Origin: Bacillota bacterium
GTDB lineage: Bacteria; Bacillota; Clostridia; Acetivibrionales; Acetivibrionaceae
Assembly (NCBI GenBank): GCA_023398495.1
Contig: JAEWSG010000204.1
Coordinates: forward strand, 1-14,216
Reading direction: 5' to 3'
DNA length: 14,216 nt
Shown here: positions 1-7,269 of the stretch, piece after piece
How positions within the stretch are numbered: the stretch's first letter is position 1
Layout: the number at the start of each line of letters is the position of its first letter
Program-made: the position numbers and the translations under genes
The notes under the pieces: generated by a model
What the model saw: only the letters and a program-made list of their open reading frames with translations
Told to the model about the DNA's origin: nothing
Databases searched by the model: none

Positions 1-27
1 TAATAATTTGATATTGTATCAAATTTA

Positions 28-57
28 AAAAGGGCGTTGGTGGTTCTTCGCCCTTTT
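28..57. terminator. Bidirectional Rho-independent terminator
   Basis: A perfect 9-bp stem (AAAAGGGCG at 28-36 with CGCCCTTTT at 49-57) closes a 12-nt loop. On the + strand the T-rich arm runs into TTTTCTT, which could end a gene lying left of the window. On the minus strand the stem is followed by TTTTTAAATTT, and it lies about 40 nt past the stop of the minus-strand four-helix-bundle gene. It probably serves both directions. Confidence 0.8.
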
Positions 58-98
58 CTTCCACACACTGAAATTTTTCTTGTCCAATTTTCGTTAGT

Positions 99-401
99 TT
101 ACTGAAAAACAGGTTGTCCTATAACAGCAATATCCAAAGCACATATAGTTTCGGCACTGGAACCGAGAGCATTGTTGAAAAAGTTTACTTCCTTCTTTGG
201 AAATAACTGACTATTGCCTTCTGCTAAATTTAACGGGATTGAGCAGGCACTTCGCTGTATTTGAGATTTTAGAGCAAATCTCTCATCATCTGGAAACAGG
301 GCTGTGACTTTATAAATTTCTTTGACTAATTGCATAGATTTTTGCCATACTGATAGGTTTTTAAATTTTTTTACGAAGATAGGGTCTGTAGGTTTTGACA
401 T
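99..401 (-). CDS. Four helix bundle protein (23S rRNA intervening-sequence protein family), C-terminally short
   Basis: This 100-aa protein matches the four-helix-bundle / S23 intervening-sequence family. It carries the hallmarks NLSVWQKSMQLV near residue 15, FPDDERFALKSQIQRSACSIP around residues 36-56, NLAEGNSQ around 58-65, and a GSSAETICALDIA helix near 80-92. These proteins form small all-helical bundles. Many are encoded within 23S rRNA insertions and others stand alone; their biochemical role is unclear. No rRNA sequence surrounds this copy, so it is a free-standing chromosomal form. The start is supported by GAAAGGA upstream of the ATG. Family members usually run about 20 residues longer with a further C-terminal helix. 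Here the protein ends soon after the ALDIA segment in VIGQPVFQ, so the tail is probably truncated or frameshifted. The family call is confident; function is not known. Confidence 0.85.
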   Translation of the reverse strand: MSKPTDPIFVKKFKNLSVWQKSMQLVKEIYKVTALFPDDERFALKSQIQRSACSIPLNLAEGNSQLFPKKEVNFFNNALGSSAETICALDIAVIGQPVFQ

Positions 402-831
402 TGTTAAATCATCCTTTCAAAATTTAGATAGAAATGTTGTGGAATTAGTGGAGTAGTGTTTATTCCTTTCGTTTGTATATATCTTATTATCTATTACTTG
501 ATGTACCAATAAATGTAAAGGCATACTTTGGGGCCAGATTATTTATATATAATTACAATTTTTCGATAATTGTGGAAATGGAAGTTCCTATAACCTATAA
601 TTAAGATGTGTATATGCTTTTAAAGGAAATTTACAAAACAGATTATTCTGTTTAACACCTCTAACGTGAAGAGGTAAGGTCAACTGTTTTTTTAACTAAA
701 CCTTTAAGCAGAACGAGTATAGGTTAAGGCTTATAAAAACGGTGTATGATTTATAGAGGGTAAATGAACTAAAAGAGTAACAACTAAACTTATTAATAAC
801 AGTGTTCTTTTAATTTATGGGGGTATTATCA
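402..831. other. Long non-coding intergenic region / leader
   Basis: About 430 nt lie between the divergently oriented minus-strand gene and the 832 gene. No convincing coding remnant was seen in either strand. The stretch is very A+T-rich. A TATAAT hexamer lies at 596-601, but only a weak -35 match (TGGAAA at 573-578, spacer 17) precedes it. Two hairpins follow at 636-675. The last part holds GGGGG at 819-823, used as the ribosome-binding site of the next gene. Promoters for both flanking genes must lie here, but I cannot fix them. Confidence 0.5.
636..675 (+). promoter_or_regulatory. Tandem hairpins in leader of the MazG/DUF429 operon
   Basis: Two perfect small stems sit side by side: AAACAGA (636-642) with TCTGTTT (647-653) around a TTAT loop, and ACCTCT (657-662) with AGAGGT (670-675) around a 7-nt loop. 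They lie about 160 nt before the first start codon of the downstream operon. A T-run (687-693) follows only 11 nt after the second stem, so this is not a standard terminator. A regulatory role is inference from position only. Confidence 0.3.
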
Positions 832-2247
832 ATGCCTAATACTATTCACAATAAACTTGTAAGAGATAAAGTAGTAAACATAATTGAAAAGTCAGGCAGA
901 AAAGTATATTCAAGAATTTTAAGCGAAAATGAGTTCTTTAATGAGTTGATGAGAAAACTTCACGAGGAAGTCAATGAATTTCATGAGTCTAATGATGTTG
1001 AAGAACTTGCTGATATTCTTGAAGTGGTAGAGTACTTAGCGATTACAAAAGGTGTTTCAATAGAGGAACTACTTAAGATAAAGGAGCAGAAGAGGTTAGA
1101 AAGAGGAGGATTTGACAACAGGGTTTTCTTAGAATCTGTAGAATATGAGAATAAACTATCTCAAAACAATGGTAATTACTTTGTAGGAGTTGATGTTCAC
1201 CTTGATAGGTTTACTGTAGCCTGTATAGATAGGAACCTTGACATAGTATTTATAAAGGACTTAGTCCTTGAGGAATTTATAGAGAAGTTAAATAATATTC
1301 CAGTAGGGATAATTGCTGTCGATGCTCCATATGGATTAAACACAGGGTTAATGGATGATGAAAATTATAGATACAGACTTGGGGTCAATTCAGGTAAACA
1401 CTACAATAAAAAAGTGAGCGAATATGAACTGACAAGAAGAGGAATTTTCTTGTATCCTACGCCTGGTAAAATGGAAGAAATATCTGGATGGAAGAGTTGG
1501 ATGGGTACAGGATTCAAACTATATAAAGAATTAAAAAAGTTAGGTTATCAGGTTATAAGTTCAGATAATTGCAAAAAGAAGGGCTTTGTTGAAGTGTTTC
1601 CACATGCATCTTTTACAGTACTTGCGGAAAAACTCCTTGAAAACAAGAGTACCGATACAGGAGTAGAGGAGAGGATAAAGGTACTGGAGAATGTAGGATT
1701 TAATAATATTAGAGAAGCAGTTGTGGGAACCAAACATTCAACTGCCGATAAACTGGATGCAGTTGTCGCTGCATATACCGCTTTAACAATATGGAAAGAA
1801 GAAGCATCTTTTGTTGGAGACCCAGATGAAGGGCTTATTGCAATTCCAGTTAAGGATATTAAGGATAAATATTATAAGACTTCAGGAAGTAAAGTTAAAT
1901 GTGATGAGATTGAAATTACTGAAGATATTGAAATAGATTTAAAGTCGTTGATTTATTCATATAAAAATGTTGATGCAGTAATATGGCTCAAATATTTTAC
2001 TCCACTGGGCAATACACCTGATATATACAAGATTATAGACTTTAAGAAATATGCCAATTTAGAGGTTAGAATAAAAATTATTTCCGATGAGGGGAATATG
2101 GTGGAAGTTACATTTGTTGCAATGAAAAACAGGGTTGACGGTATGAAAGTAACAATAGAGAATAAAAGAATGCTTAAAGATTTCTGGGGCTCCCATGGGG
2201 ACAAAAAGGATTACAAGATTATTATAACTGGTTTAAGTAATATGTAA
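832..2247 (+). CDS. MazG-like pyrophosphohydrolase / DUF429 / unknown C-terminal domain fusion protein
   Basis: This is a three-part protein of 471 aa. I place the start at the ATG at 832, because GGGGG at 819-823 is a well-spaced ribosome-binding site and the family usually begins close to NKLVRDKV; an upstream in-frame ATG at 817 overlaps that site. Residues 1-100 form a MazG-like / phosphoribosyl-ATP-pyrophosphohydrolase-like domain with the all-alpha NTP pyrophosphatase metal motif: HEEVNEF followed by EELADILE (an ExxE...ExxD pattern). Such enzymes cleave nucleoside triphosphates to monophosphates. Residues about 115-330 match DUF429, an RNase H-like fold, with YFVGVDVH, AVDAPYGLN, the YPTPGKM stretch, VEVFPHASF and DKLDAVVAAYTAL supplying the conserved acidic residues. 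Residues about 345-471 are an extra region, apparently beta-rich, that I do not recognise. The gene heads a closely spaced group with an IMPase-like and a GNAT gene. Domain calls are firm; the joint function is unknown. Confidence 0.85.
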   Translation: MPNTIHNKLVRDKVVNIIEKSGRKVYSRILSENEFFNELMRKLHEEVNEFHESNDVEELADILEVVEYLAITKGVSIEELLKIKEQKRLERGGFDNRVFLESVEYENKLSQNNGNYFVGVDVHLDRFTVACIDRNLDIVFIKDLVLEEFIEKLNNIPVGIIAVDAPYGLNTGLMDDENYRYRLGVNSGKHYNKKVSEYELTRRGIFLYPTPGKMEEISGWKSWMGTGFKLYKELKKLGYQVISSDNCKKKGFVEVFPHASFTVLAEKLLENKSTDTGVEERIKVLENVGFNNIREAVVGTKHSTADKLDAVVAAYTALTIWKEEASFVGDPDEGLIAIPVKDIKDKYYKTSGSKVKCDEIEITEDIEIDLKSLIYSYKNVDAVIWLKYFTPLGNTPDIYKIIDFKKYANLEVRIKIISDEGNMVEVTFVAMKNRVDGMKVTIENKRMLKDFWGSHGDKKDYKIIITGLSNM

Positions 2248-2262
2248 AAATTGTGAGGGCAT

Positions 2263-3024
2263 ATGGATATTATTAAAGATATTATTTTTGAAGCGGGCAA
2301 AATATTAAAAGAGCGGTACTTTGAGTCGTTTTCCTATAACGATAAAGGAAGATTTGACTTAGTATCAGAAGTAGATTTAGAAATAGAAGAAATGCTGATA
2401 AATAGTTTAAAATCAATCAATCAAGGTGTTTCTTTTTACTCAGAGGAGTGCGGTGATATATCAGGCTGTCAAAATGAAATGAGATGGATTATTGACCCAG
2501 TTGATGGAACAGCAAATTTTATCTTTGGTATTCCGTACTTTAACATATCTTTAAGTTTAGAATCTAATAATCGTATAATAGAGGCTTATGTTTACAATCC
2601 ATTAACAGATGAATTATACTGCTCAAGTGAAAAGAACGGAAAGGCATTTCTCAATGGAAAACAAATAACGGTTTCAGACACATGTAAAATAAACCGCTCC
2701 TTGGTTACCTTTGGGTTTAGTGCCAATATTGATAATATAAACAGATATTATAGTGAGTGGCCGATGCTGTTTAAAGGGTGTAGGAAGGGGTTAGGCGTTT
2801 TATCTCCTGCATTAAATATTTGTAATGTAGCAAGAGGAAGGACAGATTGTTTTATTGATTTTGGAAGCAATATGGAAGGTCAGGCAGGAGCCGCATTTAT
2901 ACTAAAGAATGCTGGTGGTATTGCAGTTAATTATGATTTTTCAGAATGGGATTATAGGACCAAAGGAATTATAGCGGTTAACAGTAAATTGTTGGCTCGT
3001 TTAAAAGAAAATAAAGAAGTTTGA
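2263..3024 (+). CDS. Inositol monophosphatase family protein with altered metal site
   Basis: This 253-aa protein belongs to the Mg2+-dependent IMPase/SuhB/CysQ superfamily, whose members remove phosphate from inositol phosphates, histidinol phosphate or 3'-phosphoadenosine nucleotides. Visible motifs are DLVSEVD (residues 32-38), SEEC at 60-63 (the GEE glutamate), and the central WIIDPVDGTANF at 75-86 with D78 and D81. The C-terminal motif normally reads W-D-x-A-x-x-G and ends in AGG. Here it reads MEGQAGAAFILKNAGG (204-219), so the conserved third-site Asp aligns with Gly206 and the Trp with Glu205. The nearby Glu may compensate, or activity may be reduced. The start codon follows GAGGG and lies only 15 nt after the upstream fusion gene, so co-transcription is likely. 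The substrate cannot be told from sequence. A diverged fragment of a second such protein lies near 11656-11799. Confidence 0.88.
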   Translation: MDIIKDIIFEAGKILKERYFESFSYNDKGRFDLVSEVDLEIEEMLINSLKSINQGVSFYSEECGDISGCQNEMRWIIDPVDGTANFIFGIPYFNISLSLESNNRIIEAYVYNPLTDELYCSSEKNGKAFLNGKQITVSDTCKINRSLVTFGFSANIDNINRYYSEWPMLFKGCRKGLGVLSPALNICNVARGRTDCFIDFGSNMEGQAGAAFILKNAGGIAVNYDFSEWDYRTKGIIAVNSKLLARLKENKEV

Positions 3025-3040
3025 ATATAGGAGATTTGGA

Positions 3041-3820
3041 ATGATTGTGTTAGGTGAACTAAGCCCAGATATTAGGCCTAAACTTATAGAACTTTTTAAA
3101 GGCAATAGAAAGGTTGATTTATCAATAGACAGTATTATTGCTGAAGGGCAAGCAGGAAGAAATATTAGTATTATAGTTGATAACCTATTCAGTCCCAAGG
3201 TTGTGCAACTCTCTCAAGGGACTTTTACAATGTTTGCGGGTGATACAAAAAATGAAGTTGCACTTGAATTGGTCAGGAACTTATCTCATCTATACTGGAT
3301 TATGCCGTGTGCAGAAGATTGGATGAATCTTATAAAAGATGTTCATGGAGATAAATTAGTCCAAAGTGAGAGGTATTCTTTTTCAGGTGAAAGTTTAGAA
3401 AAAAGTCACCTTATAAACCTTATTGAAAGTAATCCGTATAAAGAAATGCTGTATAAAATTGACATGGCAATGGCTAATATAATGGCTGAGGATGAATTAA
3501 ATAAGTATCATTTTATGAATTACAATTCACCTGAAGATTTCATAAATACTGGTTTTGGATATTGCGTTGAAATAGATAATAAGATAGTGTCAGCGTGCAG
3601 TTCTGGGCTTATATGCAATGATGGAGCAGAGATATGCATAATTACACATCCTGATTACAGAGAAAAGGATTTAGCAACACTTACTGCATCAAAGTTTATT
3701 CTGCATTGTTTGGATAATGAACTTGTACCACATTGGGATGCAGCAAATCTAAAATCGGTTGGATTAGCAGAAAAACTTGGGTATACTTACATTGGTTCAT
3801 ACAATGTTTACCATATCTAA
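3041..3820 (+). CDS. GNAT-family acetyltransferase (GNAT_acetyltran type)
   Basis: This 259-aa protein matches the two-part GNAT_acetyltran family (PF12746 type). The N-terminal half (about 1-115) contains SEGQAG-like and RYSF segments typical of the family. The C-terminal GNAT fold (about 120-259) shows DFINTGFGYCVEIDNKIVSACSS, EICIITHPDYR, FILHCLDNELVPHWDAAN and LAEKLGY. Family members transfer an acetyl group from acetyl-CoA to small molecules, but their acceptors are mostly unknown. The CoA pyrophosphate loop usually reads R-G-K-G-L-A-T. Here it is REKDLAT (207-213), with both glycines replaced by acidic residues, so acetyl-CoA binding may be weakened. AGGAG at 3030-3034 fixes the ATG. 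It starts 16 nt after the IMPase-like gene, the third member of the same closely spaced group. The acceptor is not predictable. Confidence 0.82.
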   Translation: MIVLGELSPDIRPKLIELFKGNRKVDLSIDSIIAEGQAGRNISIIVDNLFSPKVVQLSQGTFTMFAGDTKNEVALELVRNLSHLYWIMPCAEDWMNLIKDVHGDKLVQSERYSFSGESLEKSHLINLIESNPYKEMLYKIDMAMANIMAEDELNKYHFMNYNSPEDFINTGFGYCVEIDNKIVSACSSGLICNDGAEICIITHPDYREKDLATLTASKFILHCLDNELVPHWDAANLKSVGLAEKLGYTYIGSYNVYHI

Positions 3821-3887
3821 CAATAGGGATTTAAGTATTGATACATGGAAGTGAAATTTGATGAGAGTCTGGCGATAGGGGGATATC

Positions 3888-4676
3888 ATGTTTACAAATA
3901 CATTAGGATTTCATATTTATACTACAAAGTATTTGGGAAAGCCGCAGGTTGTTCGCCATATTATAGAATGTTTAAGAGGTCTACCAAAAGCATATTTGCC
4001 GACAAAAGCAGAGGTTAATTCCAGCAAAAATAAAGAAAAGTTTTCTTTTGACTCAATTATAGAAAAGGTGGCAATTGAAAATCTATATGGTGGATATATT
4101 AGATTATATAAAATAAAGAGAATATTTGATATGTATATTTATTGGAGCAGGGGACCAATCGAAATGTTTGACGAGGAGCCTAATAGAAAATTTAATGATA
4201 TATCTTTTTATGTCGAAGATGGTTTAAGCCTTTTAAACAATGAGAAAGACTTTCTGATATTTAGAGATATATGGATAAACTTCTGTGAAAAGTTTGAGGC
4301 TGTTTATGGGCAATGCTTATTATATGATAATAAATCAAATAGTAATAGTTATTTGGGTTGGGGCTTTGGAACCTGTATTTCAAGACTACATTGGCAAACT
4401 TACTTTGGAAAACCATATATGGGTATGTTAAATTTTAATCAAGATATTATTAAAGAAAACTGTACTATTGAAACATGTGCATCTGGTGCGACTATTCTTA
4501 CTTTAAATGAAAATCCACTTAATCTAACATTGAGAAGTGATATTGAACGTAGAGTTGTAAGTGCTTTAGGGGTGGAATTCTTTTGGAATGAAAATGATAA
4601 CAGGTTGAAGCCGAGATGTCAATATAGGATGCCGAATTTGGATTTGTCAGAAATTATATATGACCCGGATAATTAA
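3888..4676 (+). CDS. Hypothetical protein, 262 aa
   Basis: I do not recognise this family. The 262-aa protein is soluble: no signal peptide or membrane helix is visible. It is rich in aromatic residues, notably in the segment near 78-100 (MYIYWSRGPIEMFDEEPNRK) and in a middle glycine/tryptophan stretch near 150-175 (LGWGFGTC, RLHWQTYFGKPYMG). The combination of YWSRGP, acidic patches and aromatic residues is reminiscent of polymorphic-toxin immunity proteins, but no specific family can be named. AGGGGG at 3877-3882 lies 5 nt before the ATG. A 67-nt gap separates it from the GNAT gene and no terminator is seen there, so read-through from the upstream operon is possible. Confidence 0.75.
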   Translation: MFTNTLGFHIYTTKYLGKPQVVRHIIECLRGLPKAYLPTKAEVNSSKNKEKFSFDSIIEKVAIENLYGGYIRLYKIKRIFDMYIYWSRGPIEMFDEEPNRKFNDISFYVEDGLSLLNNEKDFLIFRDIWINFCEKFEAVYGQCLLYDNKSNSNSYLGWGFGTCISRLHWQTYFGKPYMGMLNFNQDIIKENCTIETCASGATILTLNENPLNLTLRSDIERRVVSALGVEFFWNENDNRLKPRCQYRMPNLDLSEIIYDPDN

Positions 4677-4749
4677 ATTTGCATTAATATGTAGAACCAA
4701 AAAATGGTTAGTTATAAGTAAGGGAGCATATTGAGGAGGTTAATATTCA

Positions 4750-5409
4750 GTGGAAGTTATTATTGCACAGATTGCAATAGAGGAAGTTTTTAACCCGTCT
4801 TTTGAATTAACTAAACAATTACTAAGTGTAAATAAAGTAGAAATGGATGGGGGGAGTCCTCGAATTAAGGATATTATTATTTCTGAGGATAAGAGTATGG
4901 CAGAGGTGTACTTCCCAATCATAGATGAAGAATATTACTTTGTCATATACATTGATTTAATGCCTAAAATTTCTTTGAAATTTATGGGTATGTCGGCAGG
5001 ATGCAAAGTTGAATTGTTTGTCTGTTCCGATACGGAAGAACTTGATAAAATGATAGAGTTATTACAAGTAACTCCGCATAGGTCATGGTCAAAAGGTGAA
5101 AAAAAGTTTCATAGTAATGGAATCAATTATTCGATTAATAAAAATAGTGGGTTTGTTTATTCACCAATAGAAAAAACTACTGGAGAAGTTGAAGATAAAT
5201 TAGATTATTTATTAGATGAATTAATCCAGGTTAAAGATAAGATTGTAGAACTACATAAAGTTGCTGAAGTTGAAATACAGATAACATATTATGGATATAA
5301 GGACCAAATGTGGGGGATTAACTTAAAACCACGGACAATACAGAGATTGTCAGAACTTGGAGTATCATTGGATATTGATTTATATGCCAGTGGTAATGAT
5401 TTACTGTAA
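4750..5409 (+). CDS. DUF4279 domain-containing protein
   Basis: This 219-aa protein starts at GTG 4750. GAGGAGG at 4733-4739 sits 10 nt upstream and decides the start. The C-terminal half (about 90-215) matches DUF4279: TPHRSWSKGEKK, then EDKLDYLLDELIQVKDKI, and the diagnostic end RLSELGVSLDIDLYASG near 200-215. The N-terminal 90 residues (an IAIEEVFNPSFELTKQLL start, then beta-rich sequence with YYFVIYIDLMPKISLKFMG) are an extra domain. DUF4279 proteins are small cytosolic proteins often found beside polymorphic toxins or in immunity gene clusters, so an immunity role is plausible but unproven. No toxin gene accompanies it here. Confidence 0.8.
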   Translation: MEVIIAQIAIEEVFNPSFELTKQLLSVNKVEMDGGSPRIKDIIISEDKSMAEVYFPIIDEEYYFVIYIDLMPKISLKFMGMSAGCKVELFVCSDTEELDKMIELLQVTPHRSWSKGEKKFHSNGINYSINKNSGFVYSPIEKTTGEVEDKLDYLLDELIQVKDKIVELHKVAEVEIQITYYGYKDQMWGINLKPRTIQRLSELGVSLDIDLYASGNDLL

Positions 5410-5438
5410 AGTGAAAGTATTATGAAATGGAGATTTGT

Positions 5439-5831
5439 ATGAAAAAGCCTTTTGAAAATATTTTATATATAGAATTAAAATCAGGATATTCCGATGACGG
5501 ACCCGCATGGATTGGAAGGGTAAAGTATTCCAAGACTGGGCAAACAGTCTATTTTAATAATAAAGGGTTCCAAAAGTATGCTGGAATATCTGGTAATTAC
5601 ATTGATTTAGAGACAGGCGAAGAATATTGGATTTCTGGAGTTAAGAAGAACGGCGGAGATAGACACTGGGCTGGTTCTGGGAAAGTAATGGTTGATAGGA
5701 AAATCATAGATGAATATTTGACCATTATTGGGCAAAAAAGTATTGATGACAGAAGGTTTGAAATTGTAGATATTCCAGACGAGTTTCCTGTTGAAAGAAT
5801 AAATGAAGTGGTAAATCGAGGTAACAAGTAA
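5439..5831 (+). CDS. Conserved small protein of unknown function, 130 aa
   Basis: The 130-aa product resembles a widespread uncharacterised family. Shared features are an opening IELKSGYSDDGPAWIGRVKYSKTG-like stretch (shown here in parts: IELKSGYSDDGPAWIG, then VKYSKTGQTVYFN), ISGNYIDLETGEEYWISGVKKNG in the middle (about 51-72), and DRHWAGSGKVMVDRKIIDEYL after it. The pattern of charged and aromatic residues suggests a compact beta-rich cytosolic domain. I chose the ATG at 5439, because TGGAG (5428-5432) lies 6 nt before it; an in-frame ATG at 5427 overlaps that site and would add four residues. Members of this family are sometimes mis-annotated with a deoxyxylulose phosphate synthase name, which nothing here supports. 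Function unknown. Confidence 0.78.
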   Translation: MKKPFENILYIELKSGYSDDGPAWIGRVKYSKTGQTVYFNNKGFQKYAGISGNYIDLETGEEYWISGVKKNGGDRHWAGSGKVMVDRKIIDEYLTIIGQKSIDDRRFEIVDIPDEFPVERINEVVNRGNK

Positions 5832-5906
5832 GTTTACATTATTAATTTAGTGGAAACAAGTTTTAGAGTGGAACTTTAGATTCTATGTTTTACAGGAGTG
5901 CAAAAT

Positions 5907-6779
5907 ATGCGAACAGAGCAAGAAATGTTTGATTTAATACTCAATATTGCGATAGTTGACGAGCGTATCAGAGCAGTTTATATGAATGGTTCACGGGCAA
6001 ATCCAAATGCTAAAAAAGATATTTTTCAGGATTATGATATTGTATATGTTGTCACGGAAACAAAGTCATTTCGTGACGAGAAGGCCTGGATTGACCAATT
6101 CGGCGAGCGTTTATATATGCAGTACCCTGAAGAAAATTCATATTATCAAAGTGATGTTGAAAACTGTTATGGATGGCTTATTCAATTTGCTGATGGAAAT
6201 CGTCTTGACATTCATGTATGTACATTAAAACATGTCCTTAAAGATATTAAAGGAGACAGGCTTTGTAAAATACTTCTTGATAAAGATAAATGTTTACCTG
6301 ATATGCCAGAACCAACGGATGAGGATTATTGGATAAATAAACCGACAGAGATTCAATACTTAAATACATGCAATGAATTCTGGTGGTGTCTTAATAATGT
6401 TGCTAAGGGTTTATGGCGGGAAGAAGTACCATATGTAATGGACATGATAAATTATGTTGTCCGTCCGCAGTTAATACGCTTATTAGAGTGGAAAATTGGG
6501 TTTGAAACGAACTTTACTGTTAGTACTGGGAAATCAGCAAAGTATATGTATAAATGGTTGGAAGAGGAGACATGGAATGCATTTTTGAAAACTTATTCTT
6601 CAGGGGCTGTAAAAGATATTTGGGAAGCAGTTTTTATCATGTGTGACTTGTTTGATGTTTCTGCCAAACAAGTGTCCCGTATTATGAATATTAAGTATAA
6701 TGAAATTGAAGCAAATAACAGTTTAAAGTTTTTAATGGACGTATACTTAGTGCCTAAGGATGCTACAGAAATATATTAG
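5907..6779 (+). CDS. aadE: Aminoglycoside 6-adenylyltransferase, ANT(6) family
   Basis: This 290-aa protein is an ANT(6)-type nucleotidyltransferase, which transfers AMP from ATP to the 6-hydroxyl of streptomycin and inactivates it. The polymerase-beta-like motif is complete: MNGSRANPNAKKDIFQDYDIVYVV, with G28-S29 and the metal-binding pair D42 and D44, and a third acidic residue D101 in NRLDIHV. The C-terminal helical part carries NEFWWCLNNVAKGLWREE and the RPQLIRLLEWKIG segment typical of AadE. Length agrees with the family (about 285-300 aa). The start is the ATG at 5907 with AGGAG at 5894-5898; an apparent GTG at 5898 lies inside that site. It stands in a group of separately translated accessory genes. 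Whether it confers measurable resistance cannot be told; many clostridial chromosomal homologues are untested. Confidence 0.93.
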   Translation: MRTEQEMFDLILNIAIVDERIRAVYMNGSRANPNAKKDIFQDYDIVYVVTETKSFRDEKAWIDQFGERLYMQYPEENSYYQSDVENCYGWLIQFADGNRLDIHVCTLKHVLKDIKGDRLCKILLDKDKCLPDMPEPTDEDYWINKPTEIQYLNTCNEFWWCLNNVAKGLWREEVPYVMDMINYVVRPQLIRLLEWKIGFETNFTVSTGKSAKYMYKWLEEETWNAFLKTYSSGAVKDIWEAVFIMCDLFDVSAKQVSRIMNIKYNEIEANNSLKFLMDVYLVPKDATEIY

Positions 6780-6791
6780 GTATATTTGAAG

Positions 6792-6819
6792 TTGATATCC
6801 TTTATCTTTAAAATATACG
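6792..6819 (+). promoter_or_regulatory. Possible sigma-A-type promoter upstream of the small acidic gene
   Basis: TTGATA (6792-6797) and TATACG (6814-6819) are separated by 16 nt in the gap after the ANT(6) gene. Both hexamers are imperfect. The position, about 60 nt before the ribosome-binding site of the next gene, is suitable. Confidence 0.3.
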
Positions 6820-6886
6820 AATGTTTAATAATGCTAATTAGTTATATTCAACAGTAAGAATCAAATAATTATCATGAGGTGCAATT

Positions 6887-7195
6887 TTGGATAAAATATT
6901 TGAGGATTTTAAAACATGGGCAATTAGTAGAAATGCTGAGTGGAAAAAGCAAAATGTAATTATAGAAGAAATCATAGAATCAAATCATGCTCATCAAATC
7001 CATATAAACTTGCAATCAGAAGATGGTTTTGGACACATTGGTCTTTTTGAAAGCAATAATATTTATTGGATTGAGTTTGAGGGCGTCGCAAGAGACTTTG
7101 AGCATTTTTATAAATATGTTGAATTTGATGAACTGCCAGATTTGAGTTGTTTGGAAAATGATTATCTACGTTTTCTTACAAATAACACAAATTAA
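6887..7195 (+). CDS. Small acidic protein, immunity-protein-like
   Basis: The 102-aa product begins at TTG 6887, placed by GAGGTG at 6876-6881. It is acidic and aromatic with an amphipathic N-terminal helix (FEDFKTWAISRNAEWKKQ), a beta-rich centre (HIGLFESNNIYWIEFEG) and a C-terminal FLTNNTN tail. The layout, helix followed by GHIGLFES and WIEFEGVA strands, resembles small immunity proteins of polymorphic toxin systems, perhaps the TriTu type, but the match rests on pattern only. No membrane segment or signal peptide. No toxin gene is adjacent. It has a possible promoter of its own at 6792-6819. Confidence 0.7.
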   Translation: MDKIFEDFKTWAISRNAEWKKQNVIIEEIIESNHAHQIHINLQSEDGFGHIGLFESNNIYWIEFEGVARDFEHFYKYVEFDELPDLSCLENDYLRFLTNNTN

Positions 7196-7269
7196 TTCGC
7201 ATCATTTATATTTTGGGAAGAAAAGACTGTATTAAATGTAATAAATAAGACTATGGGGGAAATGAAGAA

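Noticed and set aside
596..601. TATAAT as the -10 of the fusion-gene promoter
   Set aside because: Only a weak -35 match lies at the right distance, and in such A+T-rich DNA a lone TATAAT is expected by chance.
3821..7269. Integron-like attC sites between the single-gene units
   Set aside because: I compared the intergenic gaps by eye and found no shared inverted repeats or core sites, and no integrase gene is in the window.
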